NCBI RefSeq assembly: GCF_022170825.1
Contig: NZ_CP081878.1
Coordinates: 2,320,001 to 2,384,000 of the forward strand
Source of the DNA: Exiguobacterium acetylicum
GTDB lineage: Bacteria; Bacillota; Bacilli; Exiguobacteriales; Exiguobacteriaceae
Reading direction: 5' to 3'
DNA: 64,000 nucleotides
The notes beneath the pieces are model-generated. The model made no database searches and had not been told where the DNA came from. It was given only the letters and a program-made list of their open reading frames with translations. Each line of letters starts with the position of its first letter. The stretch's first letter is position 1. Positions 24,913 to 35,196 of the stretch are shown one piece after another. Position numbers and translations under genes: made by a program.

Positions 24913-26661
24913 TTATGCGTTATACAGTTTACCTGTCAATGGATCGATTGAGATCATTTGACCGTCTTTGAAGACTGTCAATGCATCTTCGACACCAACG
25001 ATGACTGGTTTACCGAGTGATGGTCCAACGATTCCAGCATGGCTTGTCAATCCGCCATCAACTGTGATCATCGCAGCAGCCATTTCGATTGCAGGCATCA
25101 TGTCACGATCTGTTGAGTTCGTAACGAGAATCATGCCTGGCTTCGCTTTCGCGTTTGCTTCTTCAGCGTTTTTTGCGATGACGACTTCGCCAACGACACC
25201 ACGCTCACCGATTCCACGACCGTTTGCGATTTCTTTACCAACGATGTGGATTTTCAACATGTTCGTTGTACCAGCAGTCAAGGCAGGGATACCTGCTGAG
25301 ATGACGACGAGGTCACCATCTGTAACGAAACCAGCATCTTTAGCTGTGTCCGCAGCAAGTGTCAACATATCATCCGTGTTGTCTGAGAGATGATCAACGA
25401 CGATTGGGTACACGCCCCATACGATGTTCAACTGACGTGCGACACGTGCGCTTGGTGTAACAGCGACGATGTTCGGCTCCGGACGGTATTTCGAGATACG
25501 TGCTGCTGTGTAACCCGATTGTGTCGGTGTCAAGATTGCTTTTGCGTCCAAGTTGATCGCAGTGTGCGTAACGGCTTGAGCGATTGCGTCTGTAACTGTG
25601 TGCTCACTACGTGTTTGACGATCTTTCAACAAGAGCTTGTAGTCGAGCATTTTTTCTGTACGTTTTGCGATCGAGTGCATCATTTGGACAGATTCGATTG
25701 GATAGTCCCCTGCTGCTGTCTCACCTGAAAGCATGATTGCATCCGTACCATCAAGAATCGCGTTCGCGACGTCTGATGCTTCAGCACGTGTTGGACGTGG
25801 GAAACGCTGCATCGAATCAAGCATTTGTGTTGCTGTAATGACTGGTTTACCGAAGTCATTACAAAGCTTGATCAAGTCTTTTTGAGTTGGCGTAACTTCT
25901 TCCGTTGGGATCTCGATACCGAGGTCACCACGCGCTACCATCAAACCGTCCGAAATCGCGAGGATTTCTTCGATGTTATCGACACCTTCTTGGTTCTCGA
26001 TTTTCGGGAAGATTTTGATGTGGCTCGCGTTGTTTTTCTCAAGCAATTGACGAATCGCAACGACGTCTGACGCACGGCGTACGAAAGATGCCGCAATCAA
26101 ATCGATATCGCTCTTGATACCGAACTCGATATCAGCAATATCTTTTTCTGTCAAAGCAGGAAGGTTAACCTTCACGTTTGGCAAGTTAACGCCTTTTTTC
26201 GTCTTGATGACGCCTTCGTTTTCGATTGAACAACGAAGCTCACGGTTCGGAAGTTTTTCAGTGACACGAAGACCGATGAGACCGTCATCAAGCATGATCA
26301 TCGAACCAACTTCGACATCATCATAGAGTCCTTCATATGTGACAGAGAATTTATCTTTCGTTCCGACGATTTCGTTTGCGTCTCCGCTGACGATGATGAC
26401 TTCTTGACCACGTTCGAGAAGCGCTTTTCCTTCTTCAAACGAATGTGTACGGATTTCTGGTCCTTTCGTATCAAGAAGAATCGTAACGATTTTGTTTGCT
26501 TCTTCTGCTGCACGACGGATATCCGTGATACGTGCACCGTGCTCTTCATAATCGCCGTGTGAGAAGTTCAAACGAGCGACGTTCATACCTGCTTCGATCA
26601 TTTCTGGAAGACGTTTTTCTGACGCCGGTCCAATCGTACATACAATTTTAGTTCTACGCAT
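24913..26661 (-). CDS. pyk: Pyruvate kinase with C-terminal swivelling domain
   Basis: Transfers phosphate from phosphoenolpyruvate to ADP. The 582-residue protein is the long Bacillus type: catalytic TIM barrel plus B domain ([14 protein letters not shown] start; Lys in [19 protein letters not shown] about 220; [19 protein letters not shown]), the allosteric C domain (about 350-470), and an extra PEP-utiliser-like domain ([20 protein letters not shown], about 535-555) similar to the phosphohistidine domain of PEP synthase. The ATG at 26661 follows AGGAGG by ten bases; a longer frame lacks an RBS. It is cotranscribed with pfkA (31 nt apart). Confidence 0.96.
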   Translation of the reverse strand: MRRTKIVCTIGPASEKRLPEMIEAGMNVARLNFSHGDYEEHGARITDIRRAAEEANKIVTILLDTKGPEIRTHSFEEGKALLERGQEVIIVSGDANEIVGTKDKFSVTYEGLYDDVEVGSMIMLDDGLIGLRVTEKLPNRELRCSIENEGVIKTKKGVNLPNVKVNLPALTEKDIADIEFGIKSDIDLIAASFVRRASDVVAIRQLLEKNNASHIKIFPKIENQEGVDNIEEILAISDGLMVARGDLGIEIPTEEVTPTQKDLIKLCNDFGKPVITATQMLDSMQRFPRPTRAEASDVANAILDGTDAIMLSGETAAGDYPIESVQMMHSIAKRTEKMLDYKLLLKDRQTRSEHTVTDAIAQAVTHTAINLDAKAILTPTQSGYTAARISKYRPEPNIVAVTPSARVARQLNIVWGVYPIVVDHLSDNTDDMLTLAADTAKDAGFVTDGDLVVISAGIPALTAGTTNMLKIHIVGKEIANGRGIGERGVVGEVVIAKNAEEANAKAKPGMILVTNSTDRDMMPAIEMAAAMITVDGGLTSHAGIVGPSLGKPVIVGVEDALTVFKDGQMISIDPLTGKLYNA

Positions 26662-26726
26662 ATTCCATAAACCTCCTACGGTGTTTGGCCAAGTTCTCTT
26701 GCCCATTTCAATCCTATCGACGTTCG

Positions 26727-27722
<996 letters not shown>

Positions 27723-27724
27723 CT

Positions 27725-27754
27725 AAAATAGCACGTTGTTTTCTTGTTTTACAA
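27725..27754 (-). promoter_or_regulatory. pfkA-pyk promoter
   Basis: Minus strand TTGTAA (27749-27754), an 18-base spacer, TATTTT (27725-27730), about 30 bases before the SD. Confidence 0.55.
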
Positions 27755-27842
27755 CAGGGCAGATTGCATAAACTTTCCCTTGGTTTTTCATCACTGAATC
27801 CGGAAATGAGTAATATCAATCATGATAGCGATTACATGGTGC

Positions 27843-28778
27843 TTATGTGCCAATTTGGTGATATTTTTCGGTCCGTTGATTGATGAGCTCTTCCTTGGTC
27901 AAATGAACCAATGATTCGAGCTTCTGTACCAATACAGTTTTTAATTTATCCGCCTGTAATGACACATCAAGATGGGCTCCCCCGACGACTTCCGGAATGA
28001 TCGCATCCGCAATCCCGAGTCGTAACAAATCGGGTGCTGTGATTTTCATCGATTCCGCCGCTTTTTCCGCAAGACTCGCGTCTTTCCATAGTAGTGCTGC
28101 AGCACCTTCAGGAGAAATGACGGAATACGTTGAGTTCTCGAGCATCAAGAGTTGATCGCATACTCCGATTCCTAAAGCACCACCTGACCCTCCTTCACCG
28201 ATTACGATCGAGACGATCGGAACCGTCATGCCAGCCATCTCAAACAAGTTTTTCGCAATCGCTTCACTTTGACCGCGTTCTTCTGCAGCACGTCCAGGAT
28301 AAGCCCCTTTCGTGTCGATGAACGTAATGATCGGTCGATTGAATTTCTCCGCTTGTTGCATGAGACGTAGTGCTTTTCGGTATCCTTCCGGATGTGGCAT
28401 CCCGAAATTACGACGAATGTTTTCTTTAGTGTCTTTCCCGCGTTGGTGACCGATGATCGTCACCGGACGACCATTCAATGTTCCGATTCCGCCGACGATT
28501 GCCGCATCATCATATCCATGACGATCTCCGTGCAATTCGATGAAATCTTCACAAATCGATTCAATGTAATCGAGTGTCGTTGGACGTTCTGGATGACGTG
28601 CCAACTGAACACGATTCCACGCTTTCATATTCCCGTAAATATCGAGTTCTAACCGATGAAGACGTTCTTCAAGAAGTTGGAGTTCTTCCTTGAAATCAAG
28701 TCCTTGTGTTTCCGCCATATCGTGGAGCTCAAGAATTTTTTCACGTAAAGCAATGACTGGTTGGTCAAATGGTTGCAT
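27843..28778 (-). CDS. accA: Acetyl-CoA carboxylase carboxyltransferase subunit alpha
   Basis: Pairs with AccD to transfer the carboxyl group from carboxybiotin to acetyl-CoA, making malonyl-CoA for fatty acid synthesis. The 311-residue protein has the crotonase-like carboxyltransferase fold: [22 protein letters not shown], the oxyanion-hole glycines in [15 protein letters not shown] (about 195-209) and [13 protein letters not shown]. The ATG at 28778 follows GGAGG and overlaps the end of accD by 14 nt, indicating coupled synthesis of equal subunit amounts. A six-codon longer frame would start inside the SD region. Confidence 0.96.
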   Translation of the reverse strand: MQPFDQPVIALREKILELHDMAETQGLDFKEELQLLEERLHRLELDIYGNMKAWNRVQLARHPERPTTLDYIESICEDFIELHGDRHGYDDAAIVGGIGTLNGRPVTIIGHQRGKDTKENIRRNFGMPHPEGYRKALRLMQQAEKFNRPIITFIDTKGAYPGRAAEERGQSEAIAKNLFEMAGMTVPIVSIVIGEGGSGGALGIGVCDQLLMLENSTYSVISPEGAAALLWKDASLAEKAAESMKITAPDLLRLGIADAIIPEVVGGAHLDVSLQADKLKTVLVQKLESLVHLTKEELINQRTEKYHQIGT

Positions 28779-29625
28779 GGTTCGTTCCCTCCGCATGTAG
28801 CTTTAAGATTCGCGTATAGTACGTCTTCAGATCATGTCGTGATACGACATCGTCCAATTGACCTGCTTGTAATAAGAATTCTGCTGTTTGGAAATCTTCC
28901 GGTAGTTTTTCACGAATCGTCTGTTCAATGATTCGTCGACCTGCAAACCCGATCAACGCACCTGGTTCAGCGATATTGAAGTCACCGAGCATCGCAAAAC
29001 TTGCTGATACACCACCGGTTGTAGGATGCGTCATACAAGAAATATAAAGTAATCCAGCGTCTGAATGCTGTTTTAAGAAAAGACTCGATTTCGCCATTTG
29101 CATGAGACTGACCATACCTTCTTGCATCCGGGCTCCACCTGAAGCGGAGAAAATCGTGACAGGTAGACGATGTTTCGTTGCATAACGAACAGCTTCAGAA
29201 ATCGCAGCACCGACTGCCGCTCCCATCGAACCCATCCGGAATCGCGCATCCATGACACAAGCGACGAGTGGGTGACCATTCACATTCCCGACGCCACAGA
29301 CGATCGCTTCCTCAAGACCCGTTCTGACTTGGTCGCCTTTTAATTTTTCCGGATAGTCTTGGAATCCGAGTGGATCCGCTTGAACTGCCGGCAGATCGAA
29401 ATACGTTACCGAACCTTCATCGAATAACTGTGTAAAACGTTCTTGAGCGGTCAATGGATGATGATACCCACATGAACAGACACGTAAGTTCGCCTCCAGT
29501 TGTTTCGTATATTGGATCAATTTACATTTCGGACATTTTGTCATTAGGCCAACCGGTACATCGACACGCTGCTCCTTTGAAGTCAGCGTGACGAATTTTT
29601 TAGGTTTTCGAAAAAATGCTTGCAC
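28765..29625 (-). CDS. accD: Acetyl-CoA carboxylase carboxyltransferase subunit beta (GTG start)
   Basis: The zinc-bearing partner of AccA. The 286-residue protein has an N-terminal C4 zinc ribbon (CPKC near 31-34, CSCGYH near 50), then the carboxyltransferase fold with [20 protein letters not shown] and [22 protein letters not shown], which binds acetyl-CoA and biotin. The start is GTG at 29625 with AAGGGGG ahead of it. It is 21 nt downstream of a GntR/FadR-type regulator gene and overlaps accA, so regulator-accD-accA looks like one transcription unit. This differs from Bacillus subtilis, where no such regulator precedes accD. Confidence 0.96.
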   Translation of the reverse strand: MQAFFRKPKKFVTLTSKEQRVDVPVGLMTKCPKCKLIQYTKQLEANLRVCSCGYHHPLTAQERFTQLFDEGSVTYFDLPAVQADPLGFQDYPEKLKGDQVRTGLEEAIVCGVGNVNGHPLVACVMDARFRMGSMGAAVGAAISEAVRYATKHRLPVTIFSASGGARMQEGMVSLMQMAKSSLFLKQHSDAGLLYISCMTHPTTGGVSASFAMLGDFNIAEPGALIGFAGRRIIEQTIREKLPEDFQTAEFLLQAGQLDDVVSRHDLKTYYTRILKLHAEGTNHATI

Positions 29626-29646
29626 GTTCAGTTCCCCCTTGTCATC

Positions 29647-30165
29647 CTATGGGCGGTTCAAGAGTTGTTCCCGTTCCGCCTGCGTATAGAGTTCCCCTTG
29701 ACCGAAGCTTTTATGGAAGGCATTGACTTGTCGCCAGATTCGTTCAAACAGATCGTTGTCGACCGTCTGAATCAACGTCTCACGAAACGCAGCATCGGAT
29801 GCAACGACTGGTGCAAGCACCGAAAGGTCATCCAGTTGCGCGAGCGCTGCTTGCTCAAGCAAGCGAAGCGTTCCTGCCAAGTCTTCGAACTTCGAATCGC
29901 CAGTCACTAAGAATTGAGCAATGATTTGAATATAGGTATGATCGTCACGGTTCAATAGAAAGCTTCCGCCCCCATGTCGTGTCTCGACGATTCCTAAATA
30001 TGCGAGCGTCCGTAATGCTTCTCGTACGGACGGTCGGCTGATGGATAAACGTTCTGCCAGTTCCCGTTCTGATGGAATCCGGTCTCCTGGAACTAATCCA
30101 TCTTGTTCGATCATCAATTTAATCGCCGCGATATTGGCTTCAAATGCATTTCGTTTCTTCTCCAT
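29647..30165 (-). CDS. FadR-subfamily GntR transcriptional regulator upstream of accDA
   Basis: A 172-residue DNA-binding protein. Residues about 8-75 form the GntR winged helix (GDRIPSERELAERLSISRPS, VREALRTLAYLGIVETRHGG). The remainder is an all-helical segment, short for an FCD ligand domain (usual total 220-250 aa), with no clear metal His set. The ATG at 30165 lies before MEKKRNAFE. A perfect 15-bp palindrome with a TGGTCNGACCA core, the FadR-type operator pattern, lies 53 bp upstream next to a TATAAT. Cotranscription with accD and accA suggests control of malonyl-CoA supply; the ligand is unknown. Confidence 0.82.
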   Translation of the reverse strand: MEKKRNAFEANIAAIKLMIEQDGLVPGDRIPSERELAERLSISRPSVREALRTLAYLGIVETRHGGGSFLLNRDDHTYIQIIAQFLVTGDSKFEDLAGTLRLLEQAALAQLDDLSVLAPVVASDAAFRETLIQTVDNDLFERIWRQVNAFHKSFGQGELYTQAEREQLLNRP

Positions 30166-30218
30166 ATCGATACGGCACCACCTTTCTGACCCTTCAGTCG
30201 GTTGCTTTATTCGGTGGC

Positions 30219-30233
30219 ATTGGTCAGACCAAT
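30219..30233. promoter_or_regulatory. FadR-type palindromic operator upstream of the regulator-accDA unit
   Basis: ATTGGTCAGACCAAT is a perfect palindrome around one central base, the TGGTC-N-GACCA pattern of FadR-subfamily operators. It begins a few bases after a minus-strand TATAAT (30242-30247 region), so bound repressor would sit at the transcription start. Confidence 0.6.
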
Positions 30234-30267
30234 TACCCCTTATTATAACAAATCTTATTACCTAGTA

Positions 30268-33200
30268 CTAGTTTGAGCGAGGGACATTTTTCAAGACGAC
30301 ATGATCTTCACCAAACTGCATGCGTAGACGAGCCATTAATTCCTCGTCATGGCGAACCGCATAGAGTGGTGGTAACGATTTCGTCTCACGTGAATCAGCG
30401 TAGCGAACGACGACCGGAATATCACCTGGTACCGTTTCAAGCAACTGTTCGAGAGCGGCAAGCTCATTTTTCGACGTTAACTTGATGAACAAAACATCTT
30501 GTCCCAGTGGTCGTAGGCGTTCCAATATGAATTGACGCTCTCCTTCGCGATCTTGAACCTTTAATTCGATTAACAACACATTCCCTAAATAAAGTGACCG
30601 GCGGAATCGTTCATATTGACTCGGGAAGACGACGACCTCTTCATTCGAATAACCGTCGACTGCCTGAATGACAGCCATCGTTTGACCACGTTTCGTCTTG
30701 AATTCTCGGAGTTGATCAATATAGCAGACTAAATAATGCGTATCTGTTCCGACTCCAAGGTCATGAAAATAGGTAGACTCGATCGGTGATTTCATCGCTG
30801 TCGTTAATGGCGAATACGTCAACCAGAACCCGAGCGATTCTCGTTCTAGACGTGCCCAGTCAGAATCGCTTCGATTCGATGACTTTTGCGTCCGACGCTT
30901 CCCTAGGATGGCTAATTCATCTGGCAATAAGGTGTTCGACGACTCCGTGAAATACTCAAGTACCTCTTGTTCAGCAAGCCCGCGATCTCCGTGCGTCGCG
31001 CGATCTAACGCTCCACTGTAGAGTAACAATTCAATTTTTGCGCGTTCCTTCTTACCCCAACCGACTTGAGTCAATAGGTCAGCGATCGTCGCCGCATGCT
31101 TCGATACCTCTTTCAACCGCTCAAACTCTCGTTCAGAAATACCTTTAATGACATGGATTCCGAGTCGAATCCCTTTGCCTTCCAAGGAAGAACGATAATC
31201 TGAAATCCAGATATCGGGTGGCAAGATCGGAAGACGTCGTTCGCGCATCAACCGAACGAGACGTTCCGGTTGTTCCACTGAAACGAGTAAGAAAATGTGT
31301 GGGAAATGGGCTTTGATATACCCGAGAGCATAACTGATTTTTGAATAGGCGACCGCGTGACTTCGGTTGAATCCATATCCAGCAAATCGTTCGATTTGCT
31401 CATATAAGGAACTGGCAATCGTATCATCGAATCCATTCGATTTTGCTCCTTCAAGGAACCGAACTCGCTCCTGCTCAAGGGAATCCGTACTTTTCTTCGA
31501 AATCGCACGACGTAATAAATCCGCTTGTGCCAGCGTAAAACCAGCCACGCGGCGCGTGATTTCCATGACTTGCTCCTGATAGACGATGATGCCATGCGTT
31601 GAGGCAAGCACTTCCTCTAACACCGGATGCAACATCTGATAAGGTTGACCGGCTTTTCGCTTCGCGTATAGATCAATGAATTTCATCGGTCCCGGACGAT
31701 ACAGTGACATCGTTGCCACCAAATCCTCGAACCGATTCGGTTTTACGTCGCGGAGTGTCTGCTTCATTCCGGACGATTCGAATTGGAAGATATCATCCGT
31801 TTCAGCACGGGCAAAGACTTGGAACGTCGCGCGGTCTTCCTCTGGAATTTGCGTGAGTGTAAAGGAGGGTTGTTCTCTTCGAATCAATTCTTCCATCCGA
31901 CGCAAACGACTTAAATTCCGTAACCCTAGCAAGTCGATTTTCAACAACCCTTGGCGTTCTAATGCCTGCATCAAAAACTGTGTCACGTACCGTTCATTTG
32001 GACCGGCTTCGACAGGTGTCGTCTCGACGAGATTCTCGGAACCGATGACGACACCAGCTGCGTGAACCGACCGTTGTCGCGGGAGACCTTCGACTGCTTG
32101 CGCGAGTTGCAAAAGTTGTCGGCGCTTTTCACTTCCAGAAAACCAACGATACATCTGTTTATTCTGTTCGACCCCTTGTAGCGTCGTTGATTTCCCGAGC
32201 TGTTTGACAGCCGCATCTAATTCATCCTTCGAAAACTCTAGCGTTCGTCCGACGTCTCTCAGAGCGGCTTTCGCACCAAGCGTCGACAATGTACCAATCT
32301 GCGCAACATGGTCTTGTCCATAACGCGTTACGAGATCTTCTAATACTTCTTCTCGCCGTTCATCTTCGATATCGATATCGATATCCGGCATCGAAATCCG
32401 CTCCGGGTTCAAGAATCGTTCGAATAGTAATCCGTATTTCAGTGGATCGACCGTCGTAATCCCAAGCGCATAGCTGACAAGCGACCCAGCTGCTGAACCA
32501 CGACCTGGTCCAACGAAGATGCCTTTTGCTTTCGCGCGGCGGACAAGTTCTTCAACGATCAAGAAATAGTCGGCAAATCCTGTCTTATCGATGACAGACA
32601 ACTCATAGGCGAGCCGTTCCTGCGCTTCTTTACTTTCATGACCATGCGCTAGTAATCCTTCTTCAGCATGCATCCGTAACAACGCATTCGAATCTTCTGC
32701 GACGCGTGGTAATGGACGTTGTTGAAACGGTAGTTCTAAGTGTTCAGATGTTGCGGCAAACTGCTCTGCCATCATGATTTCTCGCTCGGTAAAGTCTTCG
32801 AGTAATTCTTCCCGCGTCTTTAAATGCATCAGACGATCTGTTTTTTGATCCTGGAACGTCGTCGCTTCACGAATGGCACGAATCGCTTGATAAGCTGCGG
32901 CTTCATCTCGACGGAGGTAACGTACGGGATCAACCGGAATCGTCTCAACACCAAGCGCTGCTGCTACTTCTCGGTAACGCATACGACTCTCTCGTTCAAC
33001 GGTCGAACGACTAGAGACTACGCCCATGTATGTCTGCGCCCCCTGAACATGTCCCATCCATTGAACGAAGGAACGACGTAAACGTGTCACATCTTCAGAT
33101 GCCTGTCGCATCGGAACGAGCACTGCAATGAGTGATGAAACGTCCGTCTCCGATTGCCGGCTTGCTAATCGATACAGTTGGCGCAGTCCATCAGAAGAAA

Positions 33201-33429
33201 AAGCAAACCATAAGATACAAAACTCTTCTTCTTCGATTCGTTGCTCCCAGCCGACGACCGGTTGCACATTACGACGCTGACACGCATCGATGAATGCAGG
33301 AACTCCTGTCAATGTCGTTTCACAGATGACCGCTCGCTTAATTTGACGACGGACAAGCTCGTCTAGATACGTCTCGATACGAACTAAACTCTGTAATGGA
33401 CTAAATTGCGTTCGAACATTTATATGCAT
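30268..33429 (-). CDS. dnaE: DNA polymerase III alpha subunit DnaE
   Basis: In Bacillales DnaE extends RNA primers before handing over to PolC. The 1053-residue protein is shorter than Bacillus DnaE (about 1115). The N-terminal PHP domain (1-200) is degenerate: the usual metal-binding HxH reads HINVR and the DHG motif reads ETTLTG, so no PHP metal site is expected. The polymerase core has GPGRGSAAGSLVSYALGIT (about 310) and the catalytic acidic cluster PDIDIDIEDERREEV (about 350), then the HhH-bearing region with GYGFNRSHAVAYS and a C-terminal OB fold. The ATG at 33429 follows GGAG. Confidence 0.95.
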   Translation of the reverse strand: MHINVRTQFSPLQSLVRIETYLDELVRRQIKRAVICETTLTGVPAFIDACQRRNVQPVVGWEQRIEEEEFCILWFAFSSDGLRQLYRLASRQSETDVSSLIAVLVPMRQASEDVTRLRRSFVQWMGHVQGAQTYMGVVSSRSTVERESRMRYREVAAALGVETIPVDPVRYLRRDEAAAYQAIRAIREATTFQDQKTDRLMHLKTREELLEDFTEREIMMAEQFAATSEHLELPFQQRPLPRVAEDSNALLRMHAEEGLLAHGHESKEAQERLAYELSVIDKTGFADYFLIVEELVRRAKAKGIFVGPGRGSAAGSLVSYALGITTVDPLKYGLLFERFLNPERISMPDIDIDIEDERREEVLEDLVTRYGQDHVAQIGTLSTLGAKAALRDVGRTLEFSKDELDAAVKQLGKSTTLQGVEQNKQMYRWFSGSEKRRQLLQLAQAVEGLPRQRSVHAAGVVIGSENLVETTPVEAGPNERYVTQFLMQALERQGLLKIDLLGLRNLSRLRRMEELIRREQPSFTLTQIPEEDRATFQVFARAETDDIFQFESSGMKQTLRDVKPNRFEDLVATMSLYRPGPMKFIDLYAKRKAGQPYQMLHPVLEEVLASTHGIIVYQEQVMEITRRVAGFTLAQADLLRRAISKKSTDSLEQERVRFLEGAKSNGFDDTIASSLYEQIERFAGYGFNRSHAVAYSKISYALGYIKAHFPHIFLLVSVEQPERLVRLMRERRLPILPPDIWISDYRSSLEGKGIRLGIHVIKGISEREFERLKEVSKHAATIADLLTQVGWGKKERAKIELLLYSGALDRATHGDRGLAEQEVLEYFTESSNTLLPDELAILGKRRTQKSSNRSDSDWARLERESLGFWLTYSPLTTAMKSPIESTYFHDLGVGTDTHYLVCYIDQLREFKTKRGQTMAVIQAVDGYSNEEVVVFPSQYERFRRSLYLGNVLLIELKVQDREGERQFILERLRPLGQDVLFIKLTSKNELAALEQLLETVPGDIPVVVRYADSRETKSLPPLYAVRHDEELMARLRMQFGEDHVVLKNVPRSN

Positions 33430-33575
33430 CTTCCATTCTCCTTTCTCTTCTGATGGAGGTTTCTAAAAGTTTTCAGAACATTCATATCTAACTGACTCAA
33501 GTACTCGCCATCTGATTTATTATTCGCTACAATAAGTATAGAAATATCATGACGGGTACGGAAGGAGCGTTTCTC

Positions 33576-33770
33576 ATGATTTTAAATCGTAGTCAAATCG
33601 CACGTGAAAAAGTCGAACAATTAAAGCTCGGTGTTACCGCTTTTACTGAAACGGAAGAAATCGCTGAGAAAATTCGCAAGTCTGTCGCCGAACTTCAACT
33701 GAATGTCATTGAAGATCACACAGATCGTGGTGTTTGGTTCATTCCGCAAGACAAAACAAAGACGCAATAA
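33576..33770 (+). CDS. Small protein of unknown function
   Basis: A 64-residue acidic-basic mixed protein beginning MILNRSQIAREKVEQLKLG and containing TEETEE-like helix (TETEEIAEKIRKSVAELQL) and a C-terminal RGVWFIPQDKTKTQ. No signal or membrane segment. I do not recognise a family. The ATG at 33576 has GGAAGGAG eight bases upstream; the frame's earlier ATG at 33549 lies before that SD. It is transcribed away from dnaE and ends at a long hairpin shared with convergent nrnA, which supports it being a real gene. Confidence 0.75.
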   Translation: MILNRSQIAREKVEQLKLGVTAFTETEEIAEKIRKSVAELQLNVIEDHTDRGVWFIPQDKTKTQ

Positions 33771-33774
33771 GCGT

Positions 33775-33831
33775 AAAAAGGCTGTTCGTTTCGCTTCCTC
33801 AATGAGAGGAGTGAGACCGAGCAGCCTTTTT
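33775..33831. terminator. Long bidirectional terminator between the 64-aa gene and nrnA
   Basis: AAAAAGGCTG...CAGCCTTTTT closes an extended hairpin whose inner arm pairs TCGCTTCCTC with GAGGAGTGAGA. U runs are present on both strands, fitting convergent genes. Confidence 0.85.
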
Positions 33832-33835
33832 CCAT

Positions 33836-34771
33836 TTAAAACTGGAAGTTAGCAGCGACCTCATCCAGACGACGGACGACACGTTCGACTTCACTCAACT
33901 GCCCAATCGTTGCCCCGGACGCCATCGGATGTCCACCACCATTGAATTCTTTTGCTACTTCATTAATGACGGGACCTTTCGAACGAATCCGAATGCGCAC
34001 TTCCTTATCCGTTTCGAGGAAGAGTGCCCAACATTTCATCCCTTTTAAACCAGCGAAGCTATTGACGAGCAAAGATGCTTGTTCAACCGTCGCTCCGAAT
34101 TGTTTCAATGTATCCTGTGTCAAAACGACATATCCGACACCTTGATCCGTCAATTGAATATGTTGAAGAACATATCCTTGCACGTGGAGCGCCGCAAGTT
34201 CCATTTCGTACATATTGCGGTACAACCAATCCGTATCGATTCCCGCATCAATCAGTTGTGCCGCGACTTCAAACGTTCGTTTCGTCGTACCACGGAACTG
34301 GAAACGTCCCGTATCGCCGACGATTCCTGCGTAGAATTGAATAGCAGCAGCTGTTGGAATGTCATATCCCCACTCATTCAATACATGAACGAGCAATTCA
34401 GACGTCGAGCTCATCGTCGTATCGACGAGTTGTACGGGTGCATATGGATCTTCATCCGGATGATGATCGATTTTAATGACGTTTTTCCCTGTCATCGCGA
34501 GTTTCCCATCGATCCGTGCTTGGTTCGCTGTATCAAGGATCACGACTAACGCTTCTTTATACAACACCTCGTCTACTTGGTCGAGTTCACCCATGAACGA
34601 CAGTGATGTTGCCATCTCACCAGCAGATAAAATCGTCTTGCTCGGGAATTGATGTTGCAACGTCAATTGTAAGCCGAACTGACTACCGAGTGCATCGGGA
34701 TCCGGACGTTCATGACGGTGAATGATGATTGTATCTGCCGCTTCAATTAGTTGTTTGATTTGCTCTTTCAC
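33836..34771 (-). CDS. nrnA: Bifunctional oligoribonuclease and PAP phosphatase NrnA (GTG start)
   Basis: Degrades nanoRNAs to mononucleotides and hydrolyses 3'-phosphoadenosine 5'-phosphate. The 311-residue DHH/DHHA1 protein shows the metal motifs IIIHRHERPDPDALGSQFGL (about 23-42), VVILDTANQARI (about 90), IKIDHHPDEDPY (DHH, about 115) and the C-terminal substrate motif EFNGGGHPMASGA. The start is GTG at 34771 with GAGGAG nine bases upstream; a longer ATG frame to 34840 would overlap the divergent ytpI gene. Position between dnaE and ytoI matches Bacillus ytqI/nrnA. Confidence 0.94.
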   Translation of the reverse strand: MKEQIKQLIEAADTIIIHRHERPDPDALGSQFGLQLTLQHQFPSKTILSAGEMATSLSFMGELDQVDEVLYKEALVVILDTANQARIDGKLAMTGKNVIKIDHHPDEDPYAPVQLVDTTMSSTSELLVHVLNEWGYDIPTAAAIQFYAGIVGDTGRFQFRGTTKRTFEVAAQLIDAGIDTDWLYRNMYEMELAALHVQGYVLQHIQLTDQGVGYVVLTQDTLKQFGATVEQASLLVNSFAGLKGMKCWALFLETDKEVRIRIRSKGPVINEVAKEFNGGGHPMASGATIGQLSEVERVVRRLDEVAANFQF

Positions 34772-34834
34772 TGTGCACAGCTCCTCTAATCTTGATATGA
34801 TATTAGATGAAGACAAAAAGGAGGTCCTTTTAGC

Positions 34835-35143
34835 ATGCAATTCATCCTCATCGCCCTCATCGTTTTCTCGCTTGGTAAGTATTTGTTAGCAAAACGCCGC
34901 GCGTTCCATACGAAAAGCACGAACCGAAAATACTTGTTCAATACACAAGCAAGCATTTGGTTGAGTCTGTTCGTCATCTTGTTTGCTGTCAACCAGTTCG
35001 TTTCGGGGAACGGATTAACGACACTTGTCGGAAAAATCGTCTGTTCTGTTTTAATCATCGTCGGTGTTGCTTCGTTCATCGCTGGATTCATCCGGTACAA
35101 AAAGATTTATCCGTATGTTGTCCGCGAGATGGAGCAATCCTAA
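34835..35143 (+). CDS. ytpI: YtpI-like membrane protein
   Basis: A 102-residue protein with three predicted membrane helices (about 2-18, 40-58, 65-88) and basic loops (KYLLAKRRAFHTKSTNRKYLF). Length, topology and location next to nrnA match Bacillus YtpI, whose function is not known. The ATG at 34835 follows GGAGG. It is divergent from nrnA, sharing a 63-bp intergenic region, and ends at a strong bidirectional hairpin. Confidence 0.85.
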   Translation: MQFILIALIVFSLGKYLLAKRRAFHTKSTNRKYLFNTQASIWLSLFVILFAVNQFVSGNGLTTLVGKIVCSVLIIVGVASFIAGFIRYKKIYPYVVREMEQS

Positions 35144-35153
35144 GCAAGATTCA

Positions 35154-35189
35154 GAGGAACCGAAGTCACCTGACTTCGGTTCCTTTTTA
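35154..35189. terminator. Bidirectional terminator between ytpI and ytoI
   Basis: AGGAACCGAAGTCA and TGACTTCGGTTCCT pair perfectly over 14 bp with a two-base loop nominally; T5 follows on the plus strand. Confidence 0.9.
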
Positions 35190-35196
35190 TATGCCG

